From the NCBI RefSeq assembly GCF_034702125.1, contig NC_085870.1:695476-759475 (forward strand): 64,000 nucleotides of DNA, given 5' to 3'. Of this stretch, positions 20,060 through 32,559 are shown piece by piece; within the stretch, counting starts at the first letter, position 1, and every line of letters begins with the position of its first letter. The notes under the pieces were generated by a model, which did not search any database, had not been told where the DNA came from, and saw nothing but the letters and a program-made list of their open reading frames with translations. Source of the stretch: Engraulis encrasicolus (taxonomy: Eukaryota > Chordata > Actinopteri > Clupeiformes > Engraulidae). Position numbers and translations under genes: made by a program.

Positions 20060-20970
20060 TTCCCATTATTTGTCCCAATACATCAGAAAATTGTACATGA
20101 TTTTATGTTAATTAAGCACTTAATTTGTGTAATTTTCATCATGATGGAAGGGTCACAGTGGCCCACATTTTTGTATTTTCCTTATTGTGAATAATATAAG
20201 GTTTACACACAAGTTATCATTTGAAATCATATATTTGTTTTGCATTTTGATATTTTTATATCACGTTTTTGGAACTAATGAAACAAGTTTGTGTTGACGC
20301 GCACAACTTTAACACTTAGCCTACTATATGTGTCTTTATGTTGTGCTCTGACAGTGTGCACCTTGGTCAAGGTTAATGAGCTTCGTAAGGCCAAACTCCA
20401 GGATGGTCAAATTAAGCATAAGTGTATGGGAGCAAACAAAACATCATTAAATGTACTGAAAACACTGAGAAGAAAAAGATATGCACATTCATGAATAATG
20501 CTTGGATAGGACCTATACATATATAATATGAGAAAATCAAAAAAGGGTGGATGGTAACTACAATGTATTTATGGAAATTCAAAATGGCGGACATGGAGAA
20601 GATCCTTCTTTTCGTGTGTGAACAGTGCAGTTTTCCCAAGTCATAATGAACACTTGAATTTGATGGTGGTGGTATATATTGGTGGAAAAGGTAACATTTG
20701 TTAAAGGGCACCATGAATTCTGGAAATAAACTGCTACAAATATTACACTGCACCTTTTTTAAGAAGTGTAATCTACTTGCAATTTATGTACTGTAGGCTC
20801 TGTAGAACTCACCTAGTTATGCATTTAGTTTTACCTCCAGTCCCTGGCATCAATCAAGCAGCCAGAGATTTCATACTTTTCGGGGCAATTTATGTTGTCT
20901 CCGACGGCAAAATCTATTCCACGTGCCCATTTTTGCTTTCAATAACTGGGTGAACTAATAGGCCTACCAC
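20060..20970. other. Intergenic, with a fragment of the TTAA MITE family
   Basis: 20557-20760 carries words shared with the MITE at 3300-3630 (ATGGAGAAGATCC, GAATTCTGGAAATAAAC). Nothing else is recognised. Confidence 0.5.
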
Positions 20971-20975
20971 AGCCA

Positions 20976-21270
20976 GGGGTGGGGAGCCTATGTCTCTTGT
21001 TTTATTCAGCCCCCCGGCATAATTTTGATGTTGAGCAGCTTCACATGAAATCTGACATATTTTGTAAAGGAATCTTAGAAATTCCATTTGAAATACAATT
21101 TAACTATGGGGACCAAGAGAAGGTGTGGTCTGTGTAAAGGTGCCTTCCATATACGCCTGAAGTTCAGGGGGAAATCCTAGTTTGTATTCATAGTACGGCC
21201 CTTGCAGGACTTTTACAGCCCTTGAAGCAATTTGAAGTGGCCCTTTGAATGAAATAGGTTCCCCACCCCT
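20976..21270. mobile_element. Probable hAT-type MITE
   Basis: Ends CAGGGGTGGGGAGCCTATG and AATAGGTTCCCCACCCCTT form imperfect inverted repeats. Flanking CCACAGCC and CCATAGGC are only partly alike, so the borders are approximate. Confidence 0.5.
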
Positions 21271-21349
21271 TCCATAGGCTATCCAGCCTATGGGATTTGT
21301 GAGCCTTAGGGTTAGGGTTAGCATCTCTAACTTTCTTTCATCATAGGAT

Positions 21350-22030
21350 GACAAGATTTGGTATGCGACATCAATGTGTCACACAAAACATGGGATAGGA
21401 GTCTAATTGTTGATCACTCATTGTTTAACTCAATAGCGCCCCCTAGAAATTCATTTTTTCCATCTTTTAGCGCCACCTACTGGCAACACACAACAACCTG
21501 GCAATACCAAATGTGGCATGTGACATCTTTGTATCTCACATAATAAGAATGTTAAGTCAAATTACAGCTTTCATAGTCACAGGCTCCATAGCGCCCCCTA
21601 CAATTTCATGCATTTTCTCCATTTTTTACAACTTTGGCCACACCCCCTTGGAATACAGAAGTACATACAGACTTCAGATTGGATATGTTACTTATTTAAG
21701 TCACATTGAACATATGAGTACAGTCAAAATGCAGCCAACACATTTGCAGACTCAGTAGCGCCCCCTAGAAATTCAATTTTTTCGCATTTTTTCACATCTT
21801 TGGCCCCTCCTACTGGGAACACCTAATGAGGTAGACGCCTGAAATTTGGTATGTTAGATCTATGTATCACACAGAACAGCAAAGTGAAGAAAAATTACAA
21901 CTTCTATGTTCACAGACTCTATAGCGCCCCCTTGAAATTCCACGTTTCTGAACTTTGGCCACGCCTCCCAGCAACATACAAGCACGTAGAGGCCTAATAT
22001 TTTACAGACAAGTTTGTCACTATAGACTCT
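21350..22030. repeat. Diverged satellite with TAGCGCCCCCT, about 160-bp unit
   Basis: TAGCGCCCCCT recurs near 21436, 21593, 21757 and 21923, in each case before an AATTTCA/AATTCCA block and a CTTTGGCCACACC-like phrase. About four diverged units. Confidence 0.8.
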
Positions 22031-22309
22031 ATCAAAATATGTGCCATATGCTGACATTCCATGAAAAAAATGGCATTTTGCATTCCAAGCCCAAAATGGC
22101 TCGGCAGCTCTTTCACTGGTAGTTTTTTAGGATGTCTTTGGACTCAGCATTGAAAAAGCATAGAAAATTGATACAATATATACAATTTTTTTAGATTGCA
22201 CATTTCTGCATCAATATAACTCAAAATATTGATGTTTTGATATTTTTTGCACAATTTATCGACTGTTAACCATTAAAAGTCATAACTGTAGCAGGAAAAA
22301 ATGACGTTT

Positions 22310-23110
22310 TGCAAGCAATTCTGTTGCCCCACAGTGGCTAATGTAAGTCAAATGCCTGAAAATGGTTTGATTTAAGCACAGCACACATGAATCTGTCAAT
22401 TCAAGTACATATGTGGATGTATGAGTGGATTTTTAGTGATTTATGTACTTACAAGTATAAAAAGTCATAGTAGTTTGCTGCCAAAATTATGTATTTCCAA
22501 TCATCTCTGCTGCTCCACAGTGGTCACACTGATTCCAATGACTGGGAATTGTTTTATTTTAGCCCAGTACACATAAATGTATCAATTTATGTACAAATGT
22601 GGATGTTTAAATGGATTTTGAATGATTTATTAACTTATAAGTGCAAGAAGTCATGCAAAAATGATGTATTTCCAAACTTCTCGGCTGCCCTTCAGTGACT
22701 ACATTGAATGAAATGTCTGAAAACTGTTCTAATTCAGCACAGCATACCTAAACTTGTCAATTCTAGTAAAAATGCTCATGTTTAAGTTAGTTTTCAATGA
22801 TGTATTTACTTATATGTATCAAAAGGCATAGCCCTTCACTGCCAAAATGATGCATTTCCAACCATCCCTTTAAATGTCTGAATTTTTTTTAATTCAGCAC
22901 AGCACACATCGACTTGTGAATTGAAGTACATATGTGGATGTTTAAGTGGGATTTCATATAATGTATTGACTTGTAAGTACTAAGTAATGGTTGTTTGCTG
23001 CCAACATTTTTTCCAAGAATCTCTGCTTGGAAATAGGTTCATATTAGCACAGCACACACCCACCGATTAATTTCACTAGAATAGGGATGTTTAACTCGAT
23101 TTTGAGAGAA
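22310..23110. repeat. Diverged satellite, about 170-bp unit
   Basis: The phrase AGCACAGCACACA...(T)CAA recurs near 22377, 22560, 22736, 22895 and 23047, each followed by ACATATGTGGATGT-like and TATTTCCAA-like blocks. About five units. Confidence 0.75.
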
Positions 23111-23437
23111 GGTTAGTGGGCATAGCAAAACAAATAAGTGAGAAAAAATTACTTGCCAAAATGTGTCATATTTCACATCAAAATACTGATTAGTCATTGA
23201 TTTCAGAGTGGCACACATCTATTATGCCTAACTGCACAACTCAAAATAAACATTTCCAAGTAGGTTTTGAGTTATCTGGGGAGTGAATATAATCAGTAGC
23301 AAAAGCAGTCTGCAGGCTTCAGTGGGCCTAAAGTAATTTTACTTCTGTAGCCTGCCTGTTGGATGCCAAAGGGGTATTTTAGGTACATTTTAGGTCTCTT
23401 CTGCCAGAGTCAACTCACAGTTTACTTCAGTCTAAAT

Positions 23438-24256
23438 CAGGGCTTTGAACCATTATTTTTTTCCAAACGTTCCGTTCCGAACAGAAACGGAATTATAACG
23501 TTTCCGGTTCTGAGTTCCACCAATAAATTGAAGTTCCCGAACCGGTTAGAACCAAAAAATATTGTTCCCGGAACGGTTAATTTCGTTCCTGTCAGCTGAT
23601 TACTCCCCATAGGCCTAACTAACCAAGAAAGACGGAAGTGCAAATGAGTCAGCCTACATTCAAAACTGTTTATTCAAGCGGATGAAAAGAATATCCTCCA
23701 GAATTTTGTCATTCAGGGACGACCTAAGCGGAGCAGCAGAGAATAAACCTCAATGATGAAAATGTGCGCTCCACGCTGACTTGGGTCACGGGGAGCACTA
23801 TGATGGACATTGTGAGTTTGTGCATATTTGAAGCGGCCATGGATGCCCAATAACGCCGAACATTGTCGGTGCGCTTTACACGCGCTTCCCTGCAATGTCT
23901 TACAATAATGCAATGCAAACTCTGTCCTTTTGTATGACAGTGGTTTCTCTTAATTAAGATGTGGAGTGAAGACTTTGTAATCTACAGCTCTCTCTCCATT
24001 CAGTCAGAGAATGTCTGATGTCACACAGGACGTGAACCTCAGCCGTCATGGTAACATGTGCAGGAAAATAATGACTTTTTTTGTTTGTTTGAGGAACGGT
24101 ATTAACCGGTATTAACCGGTTACCATTATTTTTAAATAAGTGTTCCAGTTCCAGAACATAAAAAATAATAACGTTTCTGGTTTCGTTTCTGTTCCCTGTA
24201 AAATACAAAAAGTTCCTGGTTTTCGTTTTCGTTCCTTGAACCGGTTCGAAGCCCTG
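23438..24256 (-). mobile_element. hAT transposon (819 bp) with transposase C-terminal remnant
   Basis: Ends CAGGGCTTTGAACC and GGTTCGAAGCCCTG, with perfect 8-bp target duplications GTCTAAAT at 23430-23437 and 24257-24264. The interior has inverted GAACCGGTT-rich subterminal parts. A minus-strand remnant at about 23660-23918 matches the hAT dimerisation domain. Confidence 0.93.
23660..23918 (-). pseudogene. hAT transposase C-terminal (dimerisation) remnant
   Basis: Reads LPVTQVSVERTFSSLRFIL, then after a frameshift near 23720 SLNDKILEDILFIRLNKQF and a stop, which is the usual end of hAT transposases. No DDE core remains in the element. Confidence 0.8.
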
Positions 24257-25204
24257 GTCTAAATAGGCCTATGCTTGTTTTGAGAGATTGAAGGCATGTA
24301 AAATTACACAAAAAATATGTGTGAAATATGACCTACAAATAGGAAAACACACAAAAATAAACCCTGAAGAAGGCTCTGCGCCACTATGCATGGGTCCCTG
24401 ATCATGTTTTTAACTTAAAATAGCCATGTTTGAATAAAAGCTTTTTATATTCTTCGGACAAGAAGAGTTCCTTGAACCCTAAAGACTAGCTCAATCGGCC
24501 AATAGCATGGTTTTAATCGCGTGATCCGGCCCTTGTGACGTGTGCTAAACAAGGATTGATCAGACCAACAGCCTATCGGGCCCATGCCCAGGGTCAAAAT
24601 GGCAATGGCCCAGAAGTCCAAGTTTCTACAGTCCTATTTCCATTCCTATAGTGCCTTTAATTGCATTTTGAGGGCCACAACTGGCCTAGATCAGCTAGAT
24701 AACCTACTACAACACGTGGAAAAACATTTGGCCCGGATCTGTGCCTGATCCATATTATACATTTGGGGCTCATCTGGCCCTGATCCGTTTCCTATCTGGG
24801 GCTCATTTGGCCTGAATGCCCTCTGGGAGGCTGTAGAACCCCCATTGGGAAACACTGCAGTACAAAGAAGGCCTATATGAAATTGGGGACCAATTTAACC
24901 CAGAAAAGTGTGATCAAAATGTGTGATCAATATCACGGCAACATCTGCATACACTTATAAGTCAAGTTTCATATGTAATCAGTGTAGAAAAAGTAATAAA
25001 AGTTCCGGGATAGAAGTGAAAATAATCAATTTATTGAGATAGTCTCCTCTCCTTCACAAGGACACAAGGACACAAGGACTACCTCCTCTCCTGGTGCCTC
25101 TTCTCCTGTTAGGTACATGCATGTCTTAGTGTTTGGGATTATCTTAGTGAACAATATTGAAGAAATCGAACATGGTTTTCATACTATTTTGAGCATGGTC
25201 CAGC

Positions 25205-25225
25205 ATGTTTTTTTTTTTTTTTTTT
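25205..25225. repeat. Poly(T) tract and CCATGG-rich repeat DNA
   Basis: A T-run followed to about 25740 by many ACCATGG/CCATGGTT words in both directions, which make the area locally self-complementary. Confidence 0.6.
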
Positions 25226-25377
25226 ACTGTGGTTCAACTATGGTTTAACTATAAAATTAACCATGGTTTAACTCTGAAAACTAACCATGGCTTTACCACG
25301 GTTTATAATTATTCCTTAAATTACACTTAGCTGCTGCTTTCTTTATCCAGCGCAGTGAGCGCACATACTGGTGAAAG

Positions 25378-25495
25378 TCCTTGTTCAAAGGCACTTCAGC
25401 CACGGATGGAGGTGTAGGGAGAGGTGAGGGTGTGGTTCGAACCGGCAACTCCCTATGATCTTTAGTCCATCTCCCTAACCACCAAGGCTGCGAAC
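25378..25495 (-). mobile_element. tRNA-derived SINE (family 2)
   Basis: GGTTCGAACCGGCAACTCCC and the GGCACTTCAGCCACGGATGG body on the minus strand; truncated. Confidence 0.65.
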
Positions 25496-25860
25496 AAGTT
25501 TTCATGTTTTTTGGATAACCATGAAACACAATTAACTATATTTCCCCCCCCCATAGTCACAAATAATGCTAAAAAAAATAGAAACCAACAAAAAAACATG
25601 AAAACCATGAATAATCATGATCCATGGTTAGTCAGGGCCACGGTTTCCATGGTTACCCCAAAAAACCATGGCTGGTTCAGAGTACTTAGAAAAACCATGA
25701 CATGTCATGAGAAAACCACTACAGTAAAACCATGGTCAATTTTCGTATGGGTTAACACCATGAGTGCTGGCGATTACGCCTCGGACTGATACAGACGTTC
25801 CATCATATCCTAACAGAACTGGGCTAAAAAGACAGTAGGCCTGGGACCAGCTTTAGCAGA

Positions 25861-26364
25861 CAAAGATGGGGCATAATGGACTGCCTCGGTGGGGGAAAGA
25901 AGGGGAAGAGAGGGGGAAAAGGGGGAAAGAGAGAAAAGAGAGGAAAAGAGAGAATTTATTTTCTGTTTACATACAGACTAATATGACAGCTTATACGTCC
26001 TTCTACTCAAGTTTTCAACTGTATTTTATTTTCAAAAACTATATAAATAAATATATACATTTTTGTGCTGCATTGTATGACACTCTTGCCAGGATTTGCA
26101 CCTGGATCTTCCACCCAACGGATGGCTGTGTTACTTACACCATAAGAGTTGCGTGAAAACAGCACCAAAAATGTAAATGAATGTATAGTCGTGTAATTAT
26201 TACTATATTAGGTGTAGTATGCTTTATACTTACACAGAAATTATATAGTGTATCATTTAATATCCCACTGTCCACCTATCCCACTTCAGTCATGGATTAA
26301 GGTGTAGGTAGAGGTCAGGTGGGATTCAAACCTACCGTATAACCCCCAGATTGAAAGACCAACT
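25861..26364 (+). repeat. 504-bp inverted repeat, right copy
   Basis: Reverse complement of 18478-18981. Few differences are seen, for example one changed codon in the shared 96-codon frame and a short length change in an AATAAT run. No target duplication is evident. Confidence 0.9.
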
Positions 26365-28850
26365 AATCGTTTCCCAACCTATCATAACACTGACCACTTG
26401 TCTCGCAACAAAAACAATATCCCTTCAGAATCTGAACATTGGCAAGTTTCACTTCAAGGGCCAAGTAGACAAGTAGATGCTTCCCAATATAAAAGCAGCA
26501 ATACCAGTGTCAACAAGCAAGCCAGCCTCAAGCAAAAAATGGAATTTGTCCTGAAAACAAGGCGATTTTCCTCAAGTCTTCATCTGAAAAAGAAATGGGG
26601 TAGGGGCAACAAGCAAAAAAGAGTAGTAGTTCATCACTGAGCAGCACAGTTGGGATGATATATGCACAAAATTTAGGCAACAATTAGCAAAAATGTAGGA
26701 TGTGGAGGTTGCGTCTATTCGACAACGTGCTTCTCAGTCAGATTATCTGTCACATTTACATCATAAAATACTGTAATTTACCTTTCATGCATAGGAATGT
26801 TGCTGTTCATCAATGAATCTGACTGACTAGTGCAAACATTTCATAACCATATTTACATATTTGCCTGTTTGCAGACATAATCTGTCTTTACTGAAAGTTT
26901 TGAAGATACTACAATGGTCATCAATTTTAGGCAATTTATTATTTATTTATTTATTTACAACTCTACTAACTACTCTGACCACAATCCTATAAAGTGCAAC
27001 TTAAGTACTACAGCACTGTCAGGTGAAATAAAAAATTGCGCTTGATGCTCATTGTCATACCCAATGGCAAAGTTTACCTAAAGAATATTATTCATTATTA
27101 GAATATAAACAGTTGGTATGTTTAGATGTAGAAATATAGCAATTACTACTTATCTGTTGTATCTGGGGATGATACTGTCATTCATTGCGAATAGGACAAA
27201 ACCGCTCTATTGCTCTAACTGAAAAATGAGAAACATGTTGCATTAGGCACTTACCCTGGCACATACACACTCACAACTACAAGATAACTTAAAGCGGCAC
27301 TATGTAGGATTAAAAGGTTAATTAATAACTGTAACTGAAAGATGTATTATTACAATGTTTGTGACATCAAATATTGCTGCCTGGTCAAATGATCAAATTT
27401 AAAAAGATACGGAAGGGGTATGCGTTGGAATGGAAACATTTGAGGGCATCGTAGGTGTCATTGTAATGTCACAGCGGATTGGAAAAGTAACTAAGTTCTA
27501 CTTGCGGAGAGATGTTACAGTGAATCTAAAGTGACAAACCTCATTGCCATCAGCATTGGGCATTAATAGTGCAACAGGCAGTTATCGAGAAATAATCACA
27601 TCCAAATGTTGAGAAAGCGCATTTTAAGTGAATGGATGTTCTTGCAACTTTGTATAGGGCTGTATAATAATTACTTGTACATTCATCATCAAATTTCCAA
27701 GCTAAATGGACTGTAACTATGGAAGAGCTGCACCTATTGAGGTATGAGAGTAAAAGCATTCTGAAGCATTCCAGAATTCCTAAAACTACAGCTCACAAGA
27801 CCTCACAAAATATGGCATATTGTAATATTTTGATCCAGTGGTGTGAGTTACTTTACTTAGTTAACTTTTTTGTGGTGGATATACTGTATATTTGAGCAGT
27901 TTTTTTGTGGTGGGTATACTGTATATACGTATATATATATACTAATTCTAAATATTGAATTAATCAATTTTAGGTGTGTATACATTTTCAGGTGGGTATA
28001 CTGCATATACCTGTGTTCTATGTAGACTGTACCACTGTTTTGACCCTACCCACTTCCAATTCCTTTTCATCTCTCTCAAACCAATTGAAACCCAGGTGTT
28101 GATCCCTGAGTCCTGGAGTAATTCTTGTTGGTTCATGTTGGTTGGTCCCTTCTGGAAGGCAGTGGCAATGATAAAATGGCTATAGACAAAACAACCACAC
28201 AGCCAAGTCAACATTACACTTACTGTGGTTGGCAGCATGCATTTCTATGGTCTTGGTTATGTAGGCACACTTCATCTGAAAATTACACCTGGAAATCTGC
28301 GAAATACGTGTATGTGTGATGTGAAATGTGTTCTACAGTATAACTGTTCAATGTAAGACAATAATATTATAGATGAGACTCTCTGGTGGACAGAAACACA
28401 CATGCACCGCAAACTAACCAACAAATGAACACACAAGAAACTCAGACTATCCCATATTTCTCTTTGATACAGGCACCTAAATATTGTATTTTAAGAATGA
28501 TGGATGGTCTATGTATTGTGATGTATGAGATGACAGGAGAGTCTACCTCCTTGATGAGATGGGGAGCAACTGGTGAAGTTGGCTGAAGGGATGGGGTCAT
28601 CTAAGTCGATGCGCCGTGGTAATAGAGAGCAGTCGACAGAAGGATTTTAGACGTCTATCGTACAAGCTGAGGGAAGTAAATGAGTGAATGACATAGGACA
28701 TTACAAACATTTTGAGACATGTTATTTTTACATAATCATGAATATCCCCCAAAACAATCATTTTGGTCGTTTTGATGGTTGATATGTTTTCTTGGTGCCT
28801 TTCTCCATCTAATGTAAGAATCAGACGTTTTGAAAATGTCAGTATTTTGT
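26365..28850. other. AT-rich intergenic DNA, no gene seen
   Basis: A short chance frame (26398-26640) and a piece near 27285 (TTAAAGCGGCACTATGTAGG) related to a common fish repeat. Paired GTGGTGGGTATACTGTATAT phrases at 27870-27930 form a short tandem repeat. Confidence 0.5.
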
Positions 28851-28987
28851 TATTATTCACAATTTACCTTGTGTCCCAACTTCTTTGGAGTTGGGGTTTG
28901 TATCTTTAATTGACTAATAGAGGATGAATGGTTCAAAACTAAGTGTAAGGAAGTATACCAAGACCCAAACCTTTTTTTAAACCTGCC

Positions 28988-29041
28988 TACTCCTCCTCCT
29001 CCTCCTCCTCCTCCTCCTCCTCCTCCTCCTCCTCCTCCTCC
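28988..29041. repeat. (CTC)n trinucleotide microsatellite
   Basis: About 18 CCT units. Confidence 0.95.
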
Positions 29042-29099
29042 GTTGAGCCTGGTGGGATTTAGGCTTCCCATGTAGACCTGTGAAGAAACCAAATTTGGC

Positions 29100-31380
29100 C
29101 GGATGACTACAGGACAAAAATCATTGTACAACACATACTGTGCTGTGTGCTTCACAAAAAACCCAGTAAATTGTAACAGGTTTGTGTTTGTGCATACTGG
29201 AGCCTCTGGCTTACTCCCTGGTCTCCTTCAGGACCTGATGGGTGGACTGCCACAGCCAGACACACACCTTCTGCTACTTCTGTTGCTGCTTCTGCTCCAG
29301 CTGCAGAGAAAGTAGCCGTGCAGAGGTAGGGGGAGAGAATGGTTAAAATGTAAGTGGAATCAAAATCTGAATGAAAACAGCTTTTAGTATGGGTAAAGAA
29401 CACTACTGTTTACAAGGAATTAGTCTTGCTCACTGCTACATCGCACACAACACATGTCACCTTGGTTTCTTCCTTTTCTTTGCGTTTGTCCGTGACCAGA
29501 CAAAGTTGCAGGTGTGGTGAAGAGTAGCGAGCTGACAAACAAAGTTCCCTCTTCAATAATATACTATTACAAGTTACAATTTAACTTGTAATAATTCATT
29601 ATTGAAGCGGGAACCTTCAATGTTAGATGCACCTAAATGTCCAATGCTAAAATGGCAGTCCAATCAAGTCCCAAATTAAAACCCCAGTTTGTGCAAATAG
29701 AGTGCAAGCAACTAGAGGAGCAAACGAACACCCAGCAGCAGCCAGCGAGGGAAGCATCAGTAGAGGCAGCAAGCGAGTCAGCAGCAGAAGCAGTGAGCTT
29801 AGCACAACATACCCAGGTTACCGTCCCTTCCAGCAGTCGGTTCCTCCTCCTTACTTCACTGGCACTGGCCGATGCCTCCGATGTGGGAAAGACAGAGAAA
29901 GGGTCTCAGCAGTGGGAAGAGCCTTCACAGCCAGCAGAATGTTTAGTACGCTAACTATTTTCAAAAGTGTACTTGCGTTGCCTGGGTGTGGCTTAATCAC
30001 GACCCAGATGGAGGATTGAGAGTGTTGCGTACACTGTGTGGAAACCACAATTCGATGGCGTTCCCTCTGTTCTGTTCCTCCTGCTCTGCTGTGACCTCTC
30101 TGCCGTGCTCTCTCTCCTCTGGCTGGTCACATCTGGTCTTCTCTCTGGATCCCTATTAAAGAAAGTAGCCACAACTACCCCCATAAGTAGCACATTGAGC
30201 CTACCAACATGTGTCTTAGAGTTTGCAATGGAATCGCTTTGGCATTATCCGATCCTTGGCACCGGCAAGTAATTTGTAAACACAGCACCCCAATTACAAG
30301 ACACAGCAAACAAGCATTTCACAGCAGAAGTGAGTGCACCGCAAACCACTGAAAAATCGCAGCCAAGTCAGATCATTGTTTCCAATCAGTCCAATCAGCT
30401 GGTCACTGTGTCCCCCCCCAGGAAACAGCTGAGGGTAGTTGGTTATCAAATGGAAATTCACACGCAAAACAAAAATCAAAACAGAACGTGAAACCAAGCA
30501 CTGCACACAACAGGGTAAACACAATAGGCCTACTAAAAAAATACACATGGTCACACATGTAATATCATGTAGTACACAATTCAACACACTACATATACAC
30601 AATACAACAATAAATAAAATGTAACAATACAAGACTGTTGTAGAACACAGACCGCAATGCACTGACACACAATGAGTACGGGAGCTTCCAGAGCTGGTGT
30701 GTGACTGTGGAAAATTGTATGTGTAGTTGTGATACTGCACAGTATACATGTTGAATTGTACTGTAGTAATTGGTCAGTTTACAAATTGTTCACTACTAGT
30801 GTGTATATCATTTAGTTATAGGTTAGGTTTTAGGCTTTAGGGTGGCAGGCTTATTACATTGTCTCATTACATTACATTGCCCCTTTCCCATTCAACTTTA
30901 GAAAACGATGACAACATGGTTTAAAGCTGTAAAATCAATCGGAGCTCTAGATCTAGTTGAGAATTAAATATTCATATTGGCATGACATGCTGGCTAGTAG
31001 TAGCCAGTACCAGTTCTGTACAACAAGGTGGTCAAAACATGTATCTAAGACACAAGGGTTGCGCTTGGAATACGACACCATCTTATAAATCCCATTATAC
31101 GGTTTACTATTTGCAATGACGGGGCTGAAAATGTGATTTATGTCCCATTTGAATGCTATGGTCTGTTGACATGAACACTATCTAGTTAGCTAATAATAGC
31201 AGATTTGTATTTAACAATTAAACGTATACACAGGGATAAAGCATGTCCCTCTATATGCGCGTGTATGTGTTTATTGTTGTACACACACCACAATATTACA
31301 AAACAATAAAAACAGATGAAAACACCGTGGGGATAATTTAGGACCTACCACTGTTTTCCATGAGGATCGCAGGGCTGGCG
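29100..31380. other. Intergenic; overlapping mid-size frames, no gene identified
   Basis: 29637-30019 has two overlapping open frames of 105 codons on the same strand, one rich in Gln/Glu/Ala/Ser. Neither is framed by splice sites or resembles a known protein. Confidence 0.4.
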
Positions 31381-31860
31381 CTCTGGTCGAAACTCGCGCG
31401 ACTCGCGTGCCATTCGCCTCTTCCGGTATTTCAGCCAATCATAACACTGATAGTCGTACAAACCAATCATATTCATTTGGGGTTATTGCCCATGTTCTGG
31501 GTATGAGCAAAGTCTGTTCCCATAAGTCCCATCACTCGGCGGCCATCTTGGCTACGCCTCAAACTGACTATTTGAGATTAGTCAGTGATGGGGTATATTA
31601 GAATGAATGGGGGAAATAATGTTGTGTGACAGTGGGACAACACAGCGATACACAACTCATATGGTTGGAATCACAATGAAAAACTGGGTTTAATGGCAGT
31701 CTTATAATGACCGAAACATGAAAGTAACGCTTTAAAACAGCGTTTTTCTTTATGCTATTTTTGATCTGCGCATGCGCCACATTCCACGACAACGTTCTGT
31801 TTTGCGGCAGGTGGGAGCAAGTTGCGTGGACTTCACCTCTTCCGGCCGGCTGTCAAACGG
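31380..31860. promoter_or_regulatory. Promoter-like stretch with an NRF1 site
   Basis: GC- and CpG-richer than its surroundings: palindromic NRF1 motif TGCGCATGCGC at 31767-31777, inverted CCAAT (AGCCAATCAT near 31432), and ETS-like CTTCCGG near 31419 and 31839. A possible coding start is at 32354. Confidence 0.35.
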
Positions 31861-32353
31861 GCATCCATTCTCCGGTCATCGTACAGAAAAGACACTGGAT
31901 TTATTTTCTGATAGCCAAAGCAGTAAGCACAATGGTCGTCCCTGCTCATCAGTAATAAAAAAAAATAGGCTATTGAATAAATTAATGATGTAGGCTAGCC
32001 TGCCTCAAAATTGGTGTTTTAAACTGTGATATCATGTTGTTGCCTAAACTGATAATAGCTATGACCAACGGTGAAAAATATAGCCCAAGAAAAATAAGCT
32101 AAACTGATCAAAGTTGAATGTCTTGCAGACTTGCTCCCGTTTTGCTTTTTCTTACTTATTTGTTTTCAACCATAAGAAAAACCACAACGGGTGTGCACAT
32201 ATAGCCTATGCACACGGCCGGTTTTGTTTCCGTGATTATCTGTCCCTTTGTCTTGCACCTGCATTTTGGATGGGCGCAGAAAGGTGATTAATGGTCGAGT
32301 TGCGCTCTCTGCCCAATTCACAATGAAGTTTCCACGGACGGCAAACAAACCAC

Positions 32354-32381
32354 ATGGCCGCCAGCAATAAGACCGTCTCTG
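32354..32381 (+). CDS. Possible first coding exon (MAASNKTVS)
   Basis: CACATGGCCG is a good start context; nine codons lead to donor GGTATGT at 32381/32382. No matching second exon was found to the right. Confidence 0.25.
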
Positions 32382-32459
32382 GTATGTGTCCTTTCTCGCT
32401 CTAGGGGTGAAGATAATCTTCAGTTTTCACACTTTTACAAACGTTTTAATGTCATTTCT

Positions 32460-32553
32460 TTTTATGGAAGTGGTCATGGAAATTCAGTTTTTTGGGTCTG
32501 GAAAGTCATGGAAAATCATGGAATTTTATATCTGAATTAGAGTGGGAACCCTG
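32460..32553. mobile_element. Right end of a CAGGGTTCCCAC element
   Basis: GTCATGGAAAATCATGGAAT ... GTGGGAACCCTG, then TCTACA. The left-end partner nearest in type is at 11865, which is preceded by TCTACA. Confidence 0.55.
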
Positions 32554-32559
32554 TCTACA

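Noticed and set aside
21305..21322. Telomere-like TTAGGG repeats
   Set aside because: Only about two units; no array.
29637..30019. Two overlapping 105-codon frames
   Set aside because: Same-strand overlap in different frames and no recognised domain; at most one could be real and neither has signals.
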